From: a virus
Length of the DNA: 64,000 nt
Strand: one strand, 5' to 3'
IMG/VR virus record: IMGVR_UViG_3300045996_002640
Location: 1 to 64,000 of that record
In this document: positions 13,565 through 22,114 of the stretch, piece by piece
Numbering within the stretch: position 1 is the first letter of the stretch
How the letters are laid out: each line of letters begins with the position of its first letter
Made by a program: the position numbers and the translations under genes
The notes under the pieces: model-generated
Databases searched by the model: none
What the model saw: the letters and a program-made list of their open reading frames with translations, nothing else
What the model was told of the DNA's origin: nothing

Positions 13565-14479
13565 TCAGACGATCCGGCCGAGATCCTGCTCCAGCTCAGC
13601 GAACGCCGCCGCGCCGAGGGCCTCGCGCAGGTTCCCTTCCGAGCTCGCCGAGCGGGTGCGGGCCGCCGGCGTCCGGCCTTGCAGGGCCTGGGTCGCCACC
13701 GGAAGCATGGTTGCGAACAAGCGCTTAACGCCTCGGACGTACAAGTCCTTCGAGGCCGTGTAGTAACCCGCGCGGCCGAGCTCGAGAGCGAAGGCCTCGG
13801 CGTCACCGGCGACTGCGGCGCTCCAACTCGCCGCGTACCGATTGTGGCCGTCGCCATCCGAGTCGACCGCGAGGAATCGAACCACGTCGACAGCGCCATC
13901 CGCGGCGCTCGCGAACGCGCGAAAGTGAGTCTGGACGTGCGGGGGGTCGAACCACACCTCTTTGCCGCCGATGATCTCGGAGCAGCGGAACATGGTCTTG
14001 AGACCACGCCATCCCTTGCCGGCCTTCACGTTGCCGAAATTGAAGTTCCAGATCGCGGTCCAGTTACCCGTCTCGAGCGCGCTCTGCGCGAGCAAGCACG
14101 CGAGCATTGCCGGGCTCGGCGGGTCGCCGGTCACTCGCTCGACCGCCTCGATGAACGCGAGCGCCGCCTGCGCTTTGCTGAGCGGGGTCTTCGCCGCGGG
14201 TACGAAGCCGGTCGCCGGGAGCGCGATCGTCGCGACCGGGGTCTCGAACACCTTGCGCGTGATCGGACCGACGATCCCGTCTTGCTTGAGGCCGTGCGCG
14301 CGCTGCAGCTTCTTGACCGCGTACTCAGTCTCGGCGTCGAAGAGGCCGTCGATATTCCCGGGCGTGTACCCGCGCTCGATCAGCGCGTGTTCGAGCGCCG
14401 CGATATCGGGCCCGTTCATGAAGATTCGTAGGACAGAGCGCCAGGTCGAGGGATCGGCGTACGCGGCAGCGGTGGTCAC
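13565..14479 (-). CDS. Endolysin: peptidoglycan-binding plus glucosaminidase-like domain
   Basis: 304 residues from a GTG start. Residues about 22-80 match a PG_binding_1 domain (ALIERGYTPGNIDGLFDAET then VKKLQ..., DGIVGP). Residues 100-265 hold a lysozyme-superfamily domain: AQSALETGNW with a likely catalytic Glu, then NFNFGNVKA, as in phage glucosaminidase/muramidase endolysins. It would cut host peptidoglycan at lysis. No signal peptide is seen, so it probably needs a holin; candidates lie just upstream. The Arg/Ser-rich C-terminus is extra. Confidence 0.85.
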   Translation of the reverse strand: MTTAAAYADPSTWRSVLRIFMNGPDIAALEHALIERGYTPGNIDGLFDAETEYAVKKLQRAHGLKQDGIVGPITRKVFETPVATIALPATGFVPAAKTPLSKAQAALAFIEAVERVTGDPPSPAMLACLLAQSALETGNWTAIWNFNFGNVKAGKGWRGLKTMFRCSEIIGGKEVWFDPPHVQTHFRAFASAADGAVDVVRFLAVDSDGDGHNRYAASWSAAVAGDAEAFALELGRAGYYTASKDLYVRGVKRLFATMLPVATQALQGRTPAARTRSASSEGNLREALGAAAFAELEQDLGRIV

Positions 14480-14491
14480 GCGCCGAGCATG

Positions 14492-15070
14492 TCACTCGGG
14501 CGTACGCTTCGGCAAGTCTGGACACGCCTTTCGACTCTTCCAAGTCGGAGCGCTGACGCGAGACTTCGGCTTCGTTGGGTCCTCGAGCGAGCCCGCCTCC
14601 CACACGATCTGGATCTCGCGTGCCTCGGCGAAGTCGGCGTCCCAGCCTTGCCGCTTCGCCTGATCGGCGAGCACCAACACGCGGCACGCGAGCGCTGCAG
14701 TCCGCATCTCTTCACGCTCGAGCCGCTCGAGTAGCTTTGCCCGCGCGTCACTCTGCGCCTTGTCCTTGGCCTGAATGTCCGCGCGAATCCCGTCGAGTGA
14801 CGGAGCGAGGAGCCGCTCCATCCCGAGACTTCCGATTGCCGTGCCGGCGCCGCCGCTCAGGATGAACGGCAGCAGGAACTTCGCGAGCGCCGGTGCACGC
14901 GTTCGCACCACCTTGCCGAGCTCGCGGTCTGCCTCGGCGTGGATCGAGACCGGCGATTGCTCGACCTTGGGCGCCCGACGCTGCTGCTCCGCTGCGATGA
15001 TCTGGAGCTCGCGGTCTCGGCGAGCGTCGTCCTCGAGCACGAGCGGATCGTCGTTGCTCCTGGACGGCAT
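14492..15070 (-). CDS. Membrane protein, possible holin-region gene
   Basis: I use ATG 15070; a TTG at 15160 would add thirty low-complexity residues and overlaps a GAGATAGGG motif. The protein has a charged N-terminus, one membrane span near residues 62-82, then a long Arg/Glu/Ala coiled coil and a polar tail. It lies directly before the endolysin gene, so a role in lysis (holin or spanin-like) is plausible but unproven. Confidence 0.55.
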   Translation of the reverse strand: MPSRSNDDPLVLEDDARRDRELQIIAAEQQRRAPKVEQSPVSIHAEADRELGKVVRTRAPALAKFLLPFILSGGAGTAIGSLGMERLLAPSLDGIRADIQAKDKAQSDARAKLLERLEREEMRTAALACRVLVLADQAKRQGWDADFAEAREIQIVWEAGSLEDPTKPKSRVSAPTWKSRKACPDLPKRTPE

Positions 15071-15146
15071 GCGCCCCCGAGGAGGGGGCACCACCGGCGT
15101 GTTGCGTTCGCTCTTGGTGGGCAAGGTCGCAGGGCCAGACCCTATC

Positions 15147-15536
15147 TCAAGATCGCGCAAGCTGCGCGACGAAGCGCGCGAGGTGTTGCAAATCGGCGCT
15201 CTTCGAAAAGACCGGATAGTCCGCGTCGAAGATCATTCTGCCAGTGCGGTGAGCGGTCACAAGTACTCGCCGAATCGCTGGCCACCGAGTGCCAACCGCC
15301 GCGAGCATGCGCGAACCGGCGAGCCCAGGCATTCGCTCGTCCGCGACGATGACCGAAGTCTCGTCAGCGCAGCCCTCGAGGAACGTCAGCGCGACGAGCG
15401 CGTTCGGTACCGGTACGACCTCGAGGCCTTGCTGCTGGAGCAAGCGAGCGAAGAGCACGCGGAACGCTTCATCGTCATCAACGAGGAGCGCGAGCCGGCG
15501 CGGAGTCTGGCTCAGCTGCTGGGTGTTGGGGGGCAT
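15147..15536 (-). CDS. CheY-like response regulator receiver domain
   Basis: 129 residues, one receiver domain with no output domain. The acid pocket is VDDDE (D20-D22), the phosphoacceptor is D66 in ADERMPG, the switch Thr is T94 in LVTAH and the conserved Lys is K112 in FSKSAD. All catalytic positions are kept, so it should be able to take phosphate. It overlaps the upstream coiled-coil gene by 59 bases. A free-standing receiver among lysis and tail genes is unusual; it may interfere with host two-component or chemotaxis signalling. Confidence 0.85.
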   Translation of the reverse strand: MPPNTQQLSQTPRRLALLVDDDEAFRVLFARLLQQQGLEVVPVPNALVALTFLEGCADETSVIVADERMPGLAGSRMLAAVGTRWPAIRRVLVTAHRTGRMIFDADYPVFSKSADLQHLARFVAQLARS

Positions 15537-15951
15537 CGGGGTTCACCGCGTCGAAGGTTTCTTGGACGACCTTGGCGCTCTTGTTCACGATCTCATCGAT
15601 CCCGAACACCTTTTTGAAGGTCGACTCCGACTGAGACCGCAGGCCCGTGAGAACCTGGGTCATTGCCTCGAACTGCTCACCCAACTCTTCGAGACGCCGC
15701 AGGGCGTCAGAAAGCATCTCCCCCGAGATGGCGTTGTGCGCCTTCTGCTCGCCCTTGAACGAGACGAGCTCCCCGCGCAGCGTGATGATCTCGCCGCGAA
15801 CCGCCTCGATCTGCCCCTCGACCTTGGTGATCTGAGTCGCGACCTTCATCGCGACGTTCGCGCTCGAGCTCGCGATTGTGCGACCGAGATCGGTCTTCAG
15901 ATCGGAGAGGAGCGCGACGAGCTCCCCCTTCGTGATCGCCTCCCCACTCAT
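15478..15951 (-). CDS. Coiled-coil protein, 157 residues
   Basis: ATG 15951 overlaps the upstream stop (ATGA). Residues 10-110 are heptad-rich (repeats of Glu/Leu/Ile with Lys) and predict a long coiled coil; the C-terminus is Pro/Ala rich. Such proteins occur among phage tail and lysis genes, but there is no specific match. It overlaps the receiver-domain gene downstream. Confidence 0.65.
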   Translation of the reverse strand: MSGEAITKGELVALLSDLKTDLGRTIASSSANVAMKVATQITKVEGQIEAVRGEIITLRGELVSFKGEQKAHNAISGEMLSDALRRLEELGEQFEAMTQVLTGLRSQSESTFKKVFGIDEIVNKSAKVVQETFDAVNPDAPQHPAAEPDSAPARAPR

Positions 15952-16172
15952 CGCTTGGCTTTCGCGATCTTCGTAGCAGCCGCGCGGAATGCCCGCTTCG
16001 CACTGATCGAGACCAGCGCCTTTCGAGCAGCTTCCTCAGGGTCGTCCGACTCGACGATCGCATCCACGATCTGACCAACGAGTGACCCGATCGGCGCGAT
16101 GAGCGGAGTCGGGAGCTTCGCGAGCGAGCCCGCAATCCCGACGACCGTCTCGGCCGCCTTGCCCGGCTTCAC
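15948..16172 (-). CDS. Small protein with a hydrophobic core, 74 residues
   Basis: A GTG start overlaps the stop of the membrane protein upstream (GTGA). Residues 8-40 are hydrophobic with Gly, Pro and Ser, possibly membrane active. The C-terminal half is a basic helix rich in Ala, Lys and Arg. Size and location between a membrane protein and the endolysin would suit a holin or its regulator, but this is only an inference. Confidence 0.55.
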   Translation of the reverse strand: MKPGKAAETVVGIAGSLAKLPTPLIAPIGSLVGQIVDAIVESDDPEEAARKALVSISAKRAFRAAATKIAKAKR

Positions 16173-16726
16173 TGGCACCTCCCGTCGATGCGAGCGTCGC
16201 AATCCTCATCCACGCCAGGGCAGACGTCGTTCTCGGTTGCATCGGGGCAAGCTTCGGCGCGCCGCAGCGAGCACTCGGCGATGATCGCGTTCAGCACCGC
16301 ATCATCGGGGCCGCAGCGACCGCCCGAGCACCCGAGCATGAGCAGCGCGATCATCGAGAGTGGCGCGACCTTCGTCGACAAGCCCTTGCCGACCTCGCCC
16401 TTGTACCGCTTCGAAGCCTTGTGGATCAGCGGCGCGGCGAGCCCATAGAGCGTGCCCTTGAGCGCGAGCCTCCAGTCGCCACCGGAGAGCAGCACCGGAA
16501 GCACGCCTCCGATCACCGCGCTCGGTACCGCTTGCACGAGCTCCTGCAGCGACTTGGCGATCCACCCAGATTCGTCGTCGACCGGGATGATGCGCGAGTA
16601 CGCGACCCACGACTTGGGCGCCCATTTGCGCCAGGCGTAGACCAGGTAGAACGCAGCGATCGAGAGCAGCGCCCACGGTAGCTCCGGGTCGACTCCGACG
16701 AGGAAGTTCAGCGCGTCGCGTAGCAT
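16169..16726 (-). CDS. Membrane protein with Cys-rich C-terminus, 185 residues
   Basis: ATG 16726 follows a GAGTGATAGGG motif. Hydrophobic segments lie near residues 17-31, 65-80 and 118-132; the last contains LMLGCSGG. After this comes a Cys-rich polar tail with several Asp residues and a DEDCDARIDG loop that resembles a calcium-binding loop. It could be a holin-like or envelope protein. It ends the fibre block and starts the lysis block. Confidence 0.5.
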   Translation of the reverse strand: MLRDALNFLVGVDPELPWALLSIAAFYLVYAWRKWAPKSWVAYSRIIPVDDESGWIAKSLQELVQAVPSAVIGGVLPVLLSGGDWRLALKGTLYGLAAPLIHKASKRYKGEVGKGLSTKVAPLSMIALLMLGCSGGRCGPDDAVLNAIIAECSLRRAEACPDATENDVCPGVDEDCDARIDGRCQ

Positions 16727-16735
16727 GGGCCCAGG

Positions 16736-16746
16736 CCCTATCACTC
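16736..16746 (-). promoter_or_regulatory. Late-region motif GAGTGATAGGG
   Basis: One copy of a short element found between late genes, ten bases before ATG 16726. See the related copies at 19576, 21741, 27204, 30838 and 36066. Function unknown: promoter, processing or RNA-binding site. Confidence 0.4.
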
Positions 16747-16761
16747 GCGGCACAGATTCGT

Positions 16762-18453
16762 CTAGGGCCGCCAATTCCTCGGGCGCTTCGGAGCGCCCCT
16801 GTTCCTAAGTGAGACAGCAAGGTCGAATGCAGTCAGCGCACCGACATAGCGGAGCGTCGCCGCGCGACCGACGAGCACGTACACGCCTTGGTTCGCAAAG
16901 AGCGTCTTCGAGTGATCCCAGTCGAACGACACGTCGCGTCCTTGGAGCAGATAGGAACCGGTGTCGCAGAAGAGCGCTCGCCCTCGAGCGAAAAGCGCCG
17001 ATTGCCCGCTCACCACGAACGAGCCTGGGTCCGCGACGAGCCGATAGCCCTGGTTCAAGTTCGCGGCGTTCCCGGTGAGCGTGAAGGTTCCAGTGTTCGC
17101 CTGGAGCGCGCGCGCTGCGCGGAGCGTCGCCTGGTTCCCGGTAAGAACGAACGACCCGAGGTCCGCGGTCATCACCAGGTTCGCGCCGGTCAGGAGATTG
17201 GCCGGGTTCCCGGTGAGCGCGTACGTGCCGCTGTCTGCGCTCAGGCGCCAGGTACGGGGAAAGAGCGCGGGGTTCCCGGTGAACGCGTACGTGCCGCCAT
17301 TGGCGAGCAGCGTCCGGCCCTTAAGAAAGAACGCCGGATTGCCGGTCAAGGCGAACGAGCCGAGGTCCGCCGGCATGCGGTAGCCCTGGATCAGATTCGC
17401 CGCCGCGCCGCTGAGCGAGAACGAGCCGAGGTCCGCCGTCAGCCGGAAGCCTTGCAGCAAGCCAGCCGCCGCGCCGCTCAGGGCGAACGACCCGAGGTCG
17501 GCTGCGAGCCGGTAGCCCTGGAGCAGATTCGCCGCCGAACCGCTCAGGGCGAACGACCCGAGGTTGGCAGCCATCGAGTAGTTGGTCCCCTCGACCAGGT
17601 TCGCGGCGTTCCCGGTGAGCGCGAACGACCCGAGGTCCGAGACCAGTCGATAGCCCTGGAGCAAGTTCGCCGCCGCGCCAGTGAGCGTGAACGAACCAGA
17701 GTTGGCCGTCAGGGTGTAGGCGCCGCCCGTGTCGAACGGATCTTCGATGTCGTTGTCGGCCTCGATCTCGTCGTCGGCCGCGAGCAGAACCGTTTCATCG
17801 AAGGTGTCGTACGTCCAAAACCCGAGATAGTGCGAGTAGCCAGCATTCGCCACGGTGCCGGCACCGAACGGAGCGCCGCAGACGAGCTCGTCGGTTCCGG
17901 TCGTGATCGAGAGCGTCGTGTTCTGAGTGACCGTCGCGACTGTCGCGCTGACGGCGCTGCCCTGAAAGTACATCCGGAACCGCAAGTTCGCGGTCGCATT
18001 CGGCGTGTCGCAAACGATCCACAACCGATAGAGCGTGTTCGTCGAAAGCGTCGTCCCGGTCGTTGCCGTCAGCACTTCGCCGTTGTTGAAGACGAATCGG
18101 ATCTCGGAGCCATTGTAGTAGCAAGTCCACCGTCGGTTCCCGACCGCGTTCTCGTCCTCGCTGATGCCTACGAGTACTTCGCCGTTCTGCGGCGCAGTCG
18201 ATCCAGTCCGAAAAACGAAGCACATGATGAGCTTCGTCGCACCATGAACGCCGGTGATCAGATCCGATCCGGTCGCATTTGGCGCTGCGTTGTACTGGAC
18301 GCGGTATCCCTCACCGAGCCCGTCGCCGTTGCCATACCAGCCGCCTGACGATCCGAACGACTGGATCGATGGCCCGCCAACTGCTGCAGCGATCGTCGTA
18401 CCCGACCCGGCATCGAACGGCCAGATCGCGATCTGCGTTACGGCCATCGCCAT
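16762..18453 (-). CDS. Tail-associated protein with beta-type repeats
   Basis: 563 residues. Residues 1-235 look like a concanavalin/laminin-G-type beta sandwich. Residues about 240-540 are some thirteen copies of a 20-25 residue unit of the form ADLGSFALSGAAANLLQGYR, typical of repeat-bearing phage tail proteins. The repeat number may vary between relatives. The end is Arg/Pro rich. It is probably a fibre or adhesin acting at the cell surface. Confidence 0.7.
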   Translation of the reverse strand: MAMAVTQIAIWPFDAGSGTTIAAAVGGPSIQSFGSSGGWYGNGDGLGEGYRVQYNAAPNATGSDLITGVHGATKLIMCFVFRTGSTAPQNGEVLVGISEDENAVGNRRWTCYYNGSEIRFVFNNGEVLTATTGTTLSTNTLYRLWIVCDTPNATANLRFRMYFQGSAVSATVATVTQNTTLSITTGTDELVCGAPFGAGTVANAGYSHYLGFWTYDTFDETVLLAADDEIEADNDIEDPFDTGGAYTLTANSGSFTLTGAAANLLQGYRLVSDLGSFALTGNAANLVEGTNYSMAANLGSFALSGSAANLLQGYRLAADLGSFALSGAAAGLLQGFRLTADLGSFSLSGAAANLIQGYRMPADLGSFALTGNPAFFLKGRTLLANGGTYAFTGNPALFPRTWRLSADSGTYALTGNPANLLTGANLVMTADLGSFVLTGNQATLRAARALQANTGTFTLTGNAANLNQGYRLVADPGSFVVSGQSALFARGRALFCDTGSYLLQGRDVSFDWDHSKTLFANQGVYVLVGRAATLRYVGALTAFDLAVSLRNRGAPKRPRNWRP

Positions 18454-18456
18454 CGG

Positions 18457-18678
18457 TCACCTACTTCTCGCTTTTGCGACCGACTCGCTGCGGCACCAGA
18501 ACTCGTTCGCGCTCATTCTGCGACCGAGCTCGACGCTCGATCTCTGACCAAGCTCGGTCGCTTCGAGAACACCCAGCGACTCCCAACCGCGCTTGTCCTC
18601 GGTCCCGTTGACCTCGACGACCGTCCAAGTCGTGCCGCTTCGGACAACGACGTAGCTATCGCCGAGCTTGAGCTTCAT
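18457..18678 (-). CDS. Hypothetical protein, 73 residues
   Basis: ATG 18678 lies four bases after the upstream stop. MKLKLGDSYVVVRSG and a TWTVVEV strand suggest a small beta-barrel N-terminus, then a helix with Ser/Arg. No family recognised. Confidence 0.6.
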   Translation of the reverse strand: MKLKLGDSYVVVRSGTTWTVVEVNGTEDKRGWESLGVLEATELGQRSSVELGRRMSANEFWCRSESVAKARSR

Positions 18679-18682
18679 CGCG

Positions 18683-19141
18683 TCACGCGCTGCGGTTTTT
18701 CGGGTCCCTCGCGACGAACTTCGGGAGCGCCTCGGGCTCGAGCTCGAGCTTCGCGCAAAGCTTGCCGAGCGCAGAATCCGGATCGAAAAGCTTCGTCGGA
18801 ACCCATTCGATCGGGCCCGCGTTCCAGCCACGAACCGCTCCACGACGAGTCAGACCGCGAGCGCGGTGATCCCGGCAATTGAGGCAGCCCACCTCGAAAC
18901 CAGTCGGCTGGCGCATGCCGAACGCCGCGCCTCCGCAAGAGGGGCAAGGCTTCGCGCCGGTCGCGATGACCGTTCCAAGCTCGCTCTTGAAGAGCAGCAC
19001 GTCCTTATGCGCCGCGGTGAGCATGGCCTCGGTCACGCCCTCGGCGCCGGCGCGGTACCGCTCGAGCGTCGCGTTGTAGATGGTCTGCGCGAGCTCGATC
19101 TTTTCTTCGGCCGCTTCGATCGGGTCGATTGCTTCGGACAT
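18683..19141 (-). CDS. Lar-like zinc-ribbon protein, 152 residues
   Basis: An N-terminal helical region (residues 1-60) precedes PCPSCGG and, about 20 residues on, GCLNC, followed by AVRGWN. This order (CPxCGG, CxxC, xxWN) is that of the restriction alleviation protein Lar family. Lar dampens host type I restriction; whether this longer protein does so is an inference. It lies among fibre genes. Confidence 0.6.
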   Translation of the reverse strand: MSEAIDPIEAAEEKIELAQTIYNATLERYRAGAEGVTEAMLTAAHKDVLLFKSELGTVIATGAKPCPSCGGAAFGMRQPTGFEVGCLNCRDHRARGLTRRGAVRGWNAGPIEWVPTKLFDPDSALGKLCAKLELEPEALPKFVARDPKNRSA

Positions 19142-19148
19142 GGTTTCC

Positions 19149-19565
19149 TCAGGCGAGCGCGATAGCGCCGTTCGTGCCGTCGAAGTCGATGGTGAAAGTC
19201 TCGCCGGAGGCGAGCGTAACATCCGAGCCGTAGTCGAACCAGCCGATGAGCTCGTCGTTCGTCGCGGTGTCGTTGTAGATCACGACGTAGCGGAACGCGG
19301 CCACCGAACCGCCCGACGCGGTCAAGACGAGGTCGTTAAGGGTGAGCTTGTACGAGCCGCTGGCTTGCGCCGAGCTCGCGGTCGTGATCGCTCGAGAACT
19401 CAGATTCGTGTACGAAATCTGAGTCAGGTTCGAGAGCTGAGTGTTGCTCGCGACCGGCGCGTTCGCCGCCGCGCAGAGCGCCACTACGAGCGCGTCAGAA
19501 CCGAGGTTGTGGACCTTTTCGGCGAGCGCCTCGACGAAGCTGTTGAACTTGTTGTACGTCGCCAT
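19149..19565 (-). CDS. Phage structural protein, 138 residues
   Basis: Begins MATYNKFNSFVEALAEKVHN, a start common to a family of phage virion proteins near baseplate or fibre genes. The remainder is beta-rich with many Thr, Ser and Ala and ends in an acidic Gly/Asp stretch. Probably a minor tail or fibre-associated subunit; the exact role is not known. Confidence 0.6.
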   Translation of the reverse strand: MATYNKFNSFVEALAEKVHNLGSDALVVALCAAANAPVASNTQLSNLTQISYTNLSSRAITTASSAQASGSYKLTLNDLVLTASGGSVAAFRYVVIYNDTATNDELIGWFDYGSDVTLASGETFTIDFDGTNGAIALA

Positions 19566-19575
19566 CGAGGCAAAG

Positions 19576-19587
19576 CCCTAACACCTC
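19576..19587 (-). promoter_or_regulatory. Late-region motif GAGGTGTTAGGG
   Basis: The motif sits in the loop of a TCGAGG/CCTCGA hairpin before ATG 19565. A TTGACG lies 16 bases upstream of TGTTAG, so this copy could also act as a sigma70-type promoter. Confidence 0.45.
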
Positions 19588-19601
19588 GAGTGGCTCGCTC
19601 G

Positions 19602-20906
19602 TCAAGGGAGGCTTGCGTGGTACTGGTCCATCGACAGCCGTTGGTCTGAGGTCGCAGCTACGTTCGCGACGACCGCGTCCTTGACCGTGATGTCCGCGTT
19701 ATTGCCACCACCACCGGTGCCATCGCGCGCGCCGATGATGAACCCCGGGCTCGCGGCGATTGTGTAGGTGTAGGTCGCTGACGCGGTTTGATCGAGCGAG
19801 CCGTTCCTCCAGTGCTGCGAGGTCGTCCCGGAATGCACCTTGGCTCGCCGGTAGAACGTGTTCTGGACGATGACGTTCGTGCTCTGACCCGTGACGCTGC
19901 CGCCGCCGCCGAACCAGGGTACATTCAAATTGCACGCGCCGATCAGCGACGAGCTGCTGCTAACTTGGGAACGGCCGTAGCAGAGCCAGCCTTGAAAGTT
20001 GCCAATGCTCGCCGCGTGGCTCTTGGCCAGGATGAACAGCGAGTGGTCGAAATTGCCAGAAAGCCCGCTTGAAGTACGCTCGAGCGACTGGAACAACGCG
20101 GCCAAGAACGTGATCCCGCTGCCGTCAGGCTCGAGATAGGGCCGCCTCGAATCAGTGGCCTGGACCAGATGCACGCCGTTGCCGCTCGCGTCGTTCCACT
20201 GATTGACGCGGCGCTGGTAGAGGTCCGAAAGGTAAACGATCAGCCCGCTCGTGCCGTCGCCCGAGTAGCTCAGCGAGTTGTCCGCGTTGCCGATCCCGAT
20301 GTCCAGGTTGTTGCTCGTCGCGCGTACCGTGTACGAGCAGAGCCACCACCCGTTCCCGAGGCTCGTGATCGAGCTGTCCCGAACGTTCGCTCCCGGGGTC
20401 GAGCCGACCGCGCCGGTCGAAACGTTGAAGTAGATTCGGTCAGTCGAGTTGTCGCCGATCCAGAGCCAGCTCCGGCCGTTCGCCTTCGCCCGGATCTGGA
20501 CGCGCATGAGCGCGCCGCTCGCCTGGTTCGTGAAGGTATGCCGCAGGTTGTGAACCAGCGTGCCGCCGCTATTCTCGGCGAGTCGGGTCGCTGAGCTACC
20601 GCCGACCGGGTCCGCCTGCCCTGTCGTGATCGTGATGTTCGTCTTCGTCCAATTGGCGTGAGCGAAGTCGTTTTCGTTGCCGAGCGTCGTGTCGGTCGTC
20701 GTGATCCCGGTGCCGTACTGCCACCACGCTTGAAACCCCGACGGGAAAATGACCGACGGGATCTGGATCGGCGATGCAGAGAAAATCGAGTGACGCGTCG
20801 CGACGATCCCGAGCGCGTGCACGCGGTCTCTTGGGCGAATCACGCGCCGCCGGTGAGGCCGCTCGACCTCGCTCACCTCGGAACCAGAGGGGAAGTAGAG
20901 CGTCAT
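19602..20906 (-). CDS. Tail fibre protein with carbohydrate-binding-like modules
   Basis: 434 residues from ATG 20906 (ATGA overlap). Residues about 80-220 form a jelly-roll-like module with WLWIGDNS and an alternating Ser/Thr/Asn pattern, as in phage carbohydrate-binding modules. Residues 240-430 resemble a concanavalin-type lectin domain. Probably binds host surface glycans. Confidence 0.65.
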   Translation of the reverse strand: MTLYFPSGSEVSEVERPHRRRVIRPRDRVHALGIVATRHSIFSASPIQIPSVIFPSGFQAWWQYGTGITTTDTTLGNENDFAHANWTKTNITITTGQADPVGGSSATRLAENSGGTLVHNLRHTFTNQASGALMRVQIRAKANGRSWLWIGDNSTDRIYFNVSTGAVGSTPGANVRDSSITSLGNGWWLCSYTVRATSNNLDIGIGNADNSLSYSGDGTSGLIVYLSDLYQRRVNQWNDASGNGVHLVQATDSRRPYLEPDGSGITFLAALFQSLERTSSGLSGNFDHSLFILAKSHAASIGNFQGWLCYGRSQVSSSSSLIGACNLNVPWFGGGGSVTGQSTNVIVQNTFYRRAKVHSGTTSQHWRNGSLDQTASATYTYTIAASPGFIIGARDGTGGGGNNADITVKDAVVANVAATSDQRLSMDQYHASLP

Positions 20907-21736
20907 TTGCGGAGGATCGTGGCGTCCCAGTAGGAAACCCAGTTGATGTTTTGAGCAGCGACCCCGGTCACTCGCGGGTAGAGCTTGCCGCTCGAAGCCA
21001 CGATCTCCGGGGTACCGGCCGTGAACGCGCCGCCTGAAAGATCGCGAAGCACCGTGGCCGCCGATGCATACGCGGTCGTGATGGTGCCGCTCGTATCGAC
21101 GAAGAACGCCGCCTCGACAGACCAGCTCTTGAACGAGGTGTTCGTGCCGACGCGCTGCGCCGTCGTGACGCCCCTCAGGTAAACCGTCGCTCCCCACGTG
21201 GGCGAGAAGCCATTTCCAAGTAGCGTCGGAGTCGCGTCCGTCGTCTGAGCGCGCGCCTGGTAGTACGGCAGCGCGTCGGCGATGATCTGCGAATAGTCCT
21301 CCTGCCAGCCGCGGAGCCCACCCTGAGTCGTCTCGCCAGGGATCGACTTTGCCGGCTTGCCCATCGAGAGCACGAGCTTGCGTTCGAACTGCTGAGGCCC
21401 GAGGTCAGTCGCGGCTTCGGCGCGAACGATCCAGGAGTGGGTGTCGTACTCGGTCGAGTACATGTCGATCGAACCGATCCCGCTCGCCGGGCTGACGATA
21501 TACGACTGATTGCCGTTCACCGTGATGACCGGCGCCCCCTTGCTCGAGAGTGGGTAGTCACCAGGAACCAGGTCACCAGCCGTTGGGACCGAGTAGGTGA
21601 CCAACGTCACGCTGTTGGGGTCCTCGAGCTGCAGCGAAAGCGTTTCGCCGGGGAGCGCGTAGTGGGCGTACGCGGTTGAAAGCGAGAGGCCCGAGAGCGT
21701 CCCGGTGATCTTGAACCGCGCCTTGTTCGTCGCCAT
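20903..21736 (-). CDS. Tail/fibre protein, 277 residues
   Basis: Beta-rich from the start (MATNKARFKITGTLSG), with a Pro-containing Ig-like first domain, a helical link near residues 140-165 and a beta C-terminus. It is coupled to the fibre gene downstream. Likely a fibre or fibre-connector subunit, by location and composition. Confidence 0.6.
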   Translation of the reverse strand: MATNKARFKITGTLSGLSLSTAYAHYALPGETLSLQLEDPNSVTLVTYSVPTAGDLVPGDYPLSSKGAPVITVNGNQSYIVSPASGIGSIDMYSTEYDTHSWIVRAEAATDLGPQQFERKLVLSMGKPAKSIPGETTQGGLRGWQEDYSQIIADALPYYQARAQTTDATPTLLGNGFSPTWGATVYLRGVTTAQRVGTNTSFKSWSVEAAFFVDTSGTITTAYASAATVLRDLSGGAFTAGTPEIVASSGKLYPRVTGVAAQNINWVSYWDATILRK

Positions 21737-21740
21737 CGTT

Positions 21741-21763
21741 GCCCCGCCATAACACCGCGGAGC
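21741..21763 (-). promoter_or_regulatory. Hairpin with GGTGTTATG loop
   Basis: On the transcript GCUCCGC pairs with GCGGGGC (one G-U) around the loop GGUGUUAUG, just before ATG 21736. One of several hairpins in the late region that share this loop. Confidence 0.5.
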
Positions 21764-21772
21764 GCGAGCCGG

Positions 21773-22114
21773 CTACGCTTCGCGGAGATCGCCAACGATC
21801 GAGAACTGGAGCCGTCCGAACCAACGGTTGTGGCGCTGCTCGCGCAAGACCACGAGGTGCACGCCCGCCGCCTTCGGAACGAAGATGATTCGGTCGGGTC
21901 GCGTACGCCGGTAGACGTGCTCGAAGTAGCTCACGGCGGTCGGGCCCTGGACGATGAAATCGAGCGGCAGCGCGGTGCCCTCAGGATCGCAGCTTGAGTA
22001 GTCGACCAGGATGACCGTTGGGCGCCCAACGACGGCCGGGTCTGTCGCCGGGTCGAGCGAGAGCTTGATCCTGTCCTCGCCGATGTAAGCCGGGCTGAGC
22101 TCGTCCAGGTTCAC
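21773..22114 (-). CDS. Hypothetical tail-region protein, 113 residues
   Basis: A GTG start overlaps the upstream stop (GTGA). The protein is strand-rich with Arg/His/Trp near the C-terminus. The palindrome TTGGGCGCCCAA occurs inside it (22018-22029) in a different codon phase from the tagged genes. Probably a minor fibre or baseplate protein by position. Confidence 0.6.
   Translation of the reverse strand: MNLDELSPAYIGEDRIKLSLDPATDPAVVGRPTVILVDYSSCDPEGTALPLDFIVQGPTAVSYFEHVYRRTRPDRIIFVPKAAGVHLVVLREQRHNRWFGRLQFSIVGDLREA

Noticed and set aside
13565-14479. Lysozyme gene as part of the operator-controlled region
   Set aside because: It lies upstream of promoter module 12 and ends before it; it belongs to the late block.
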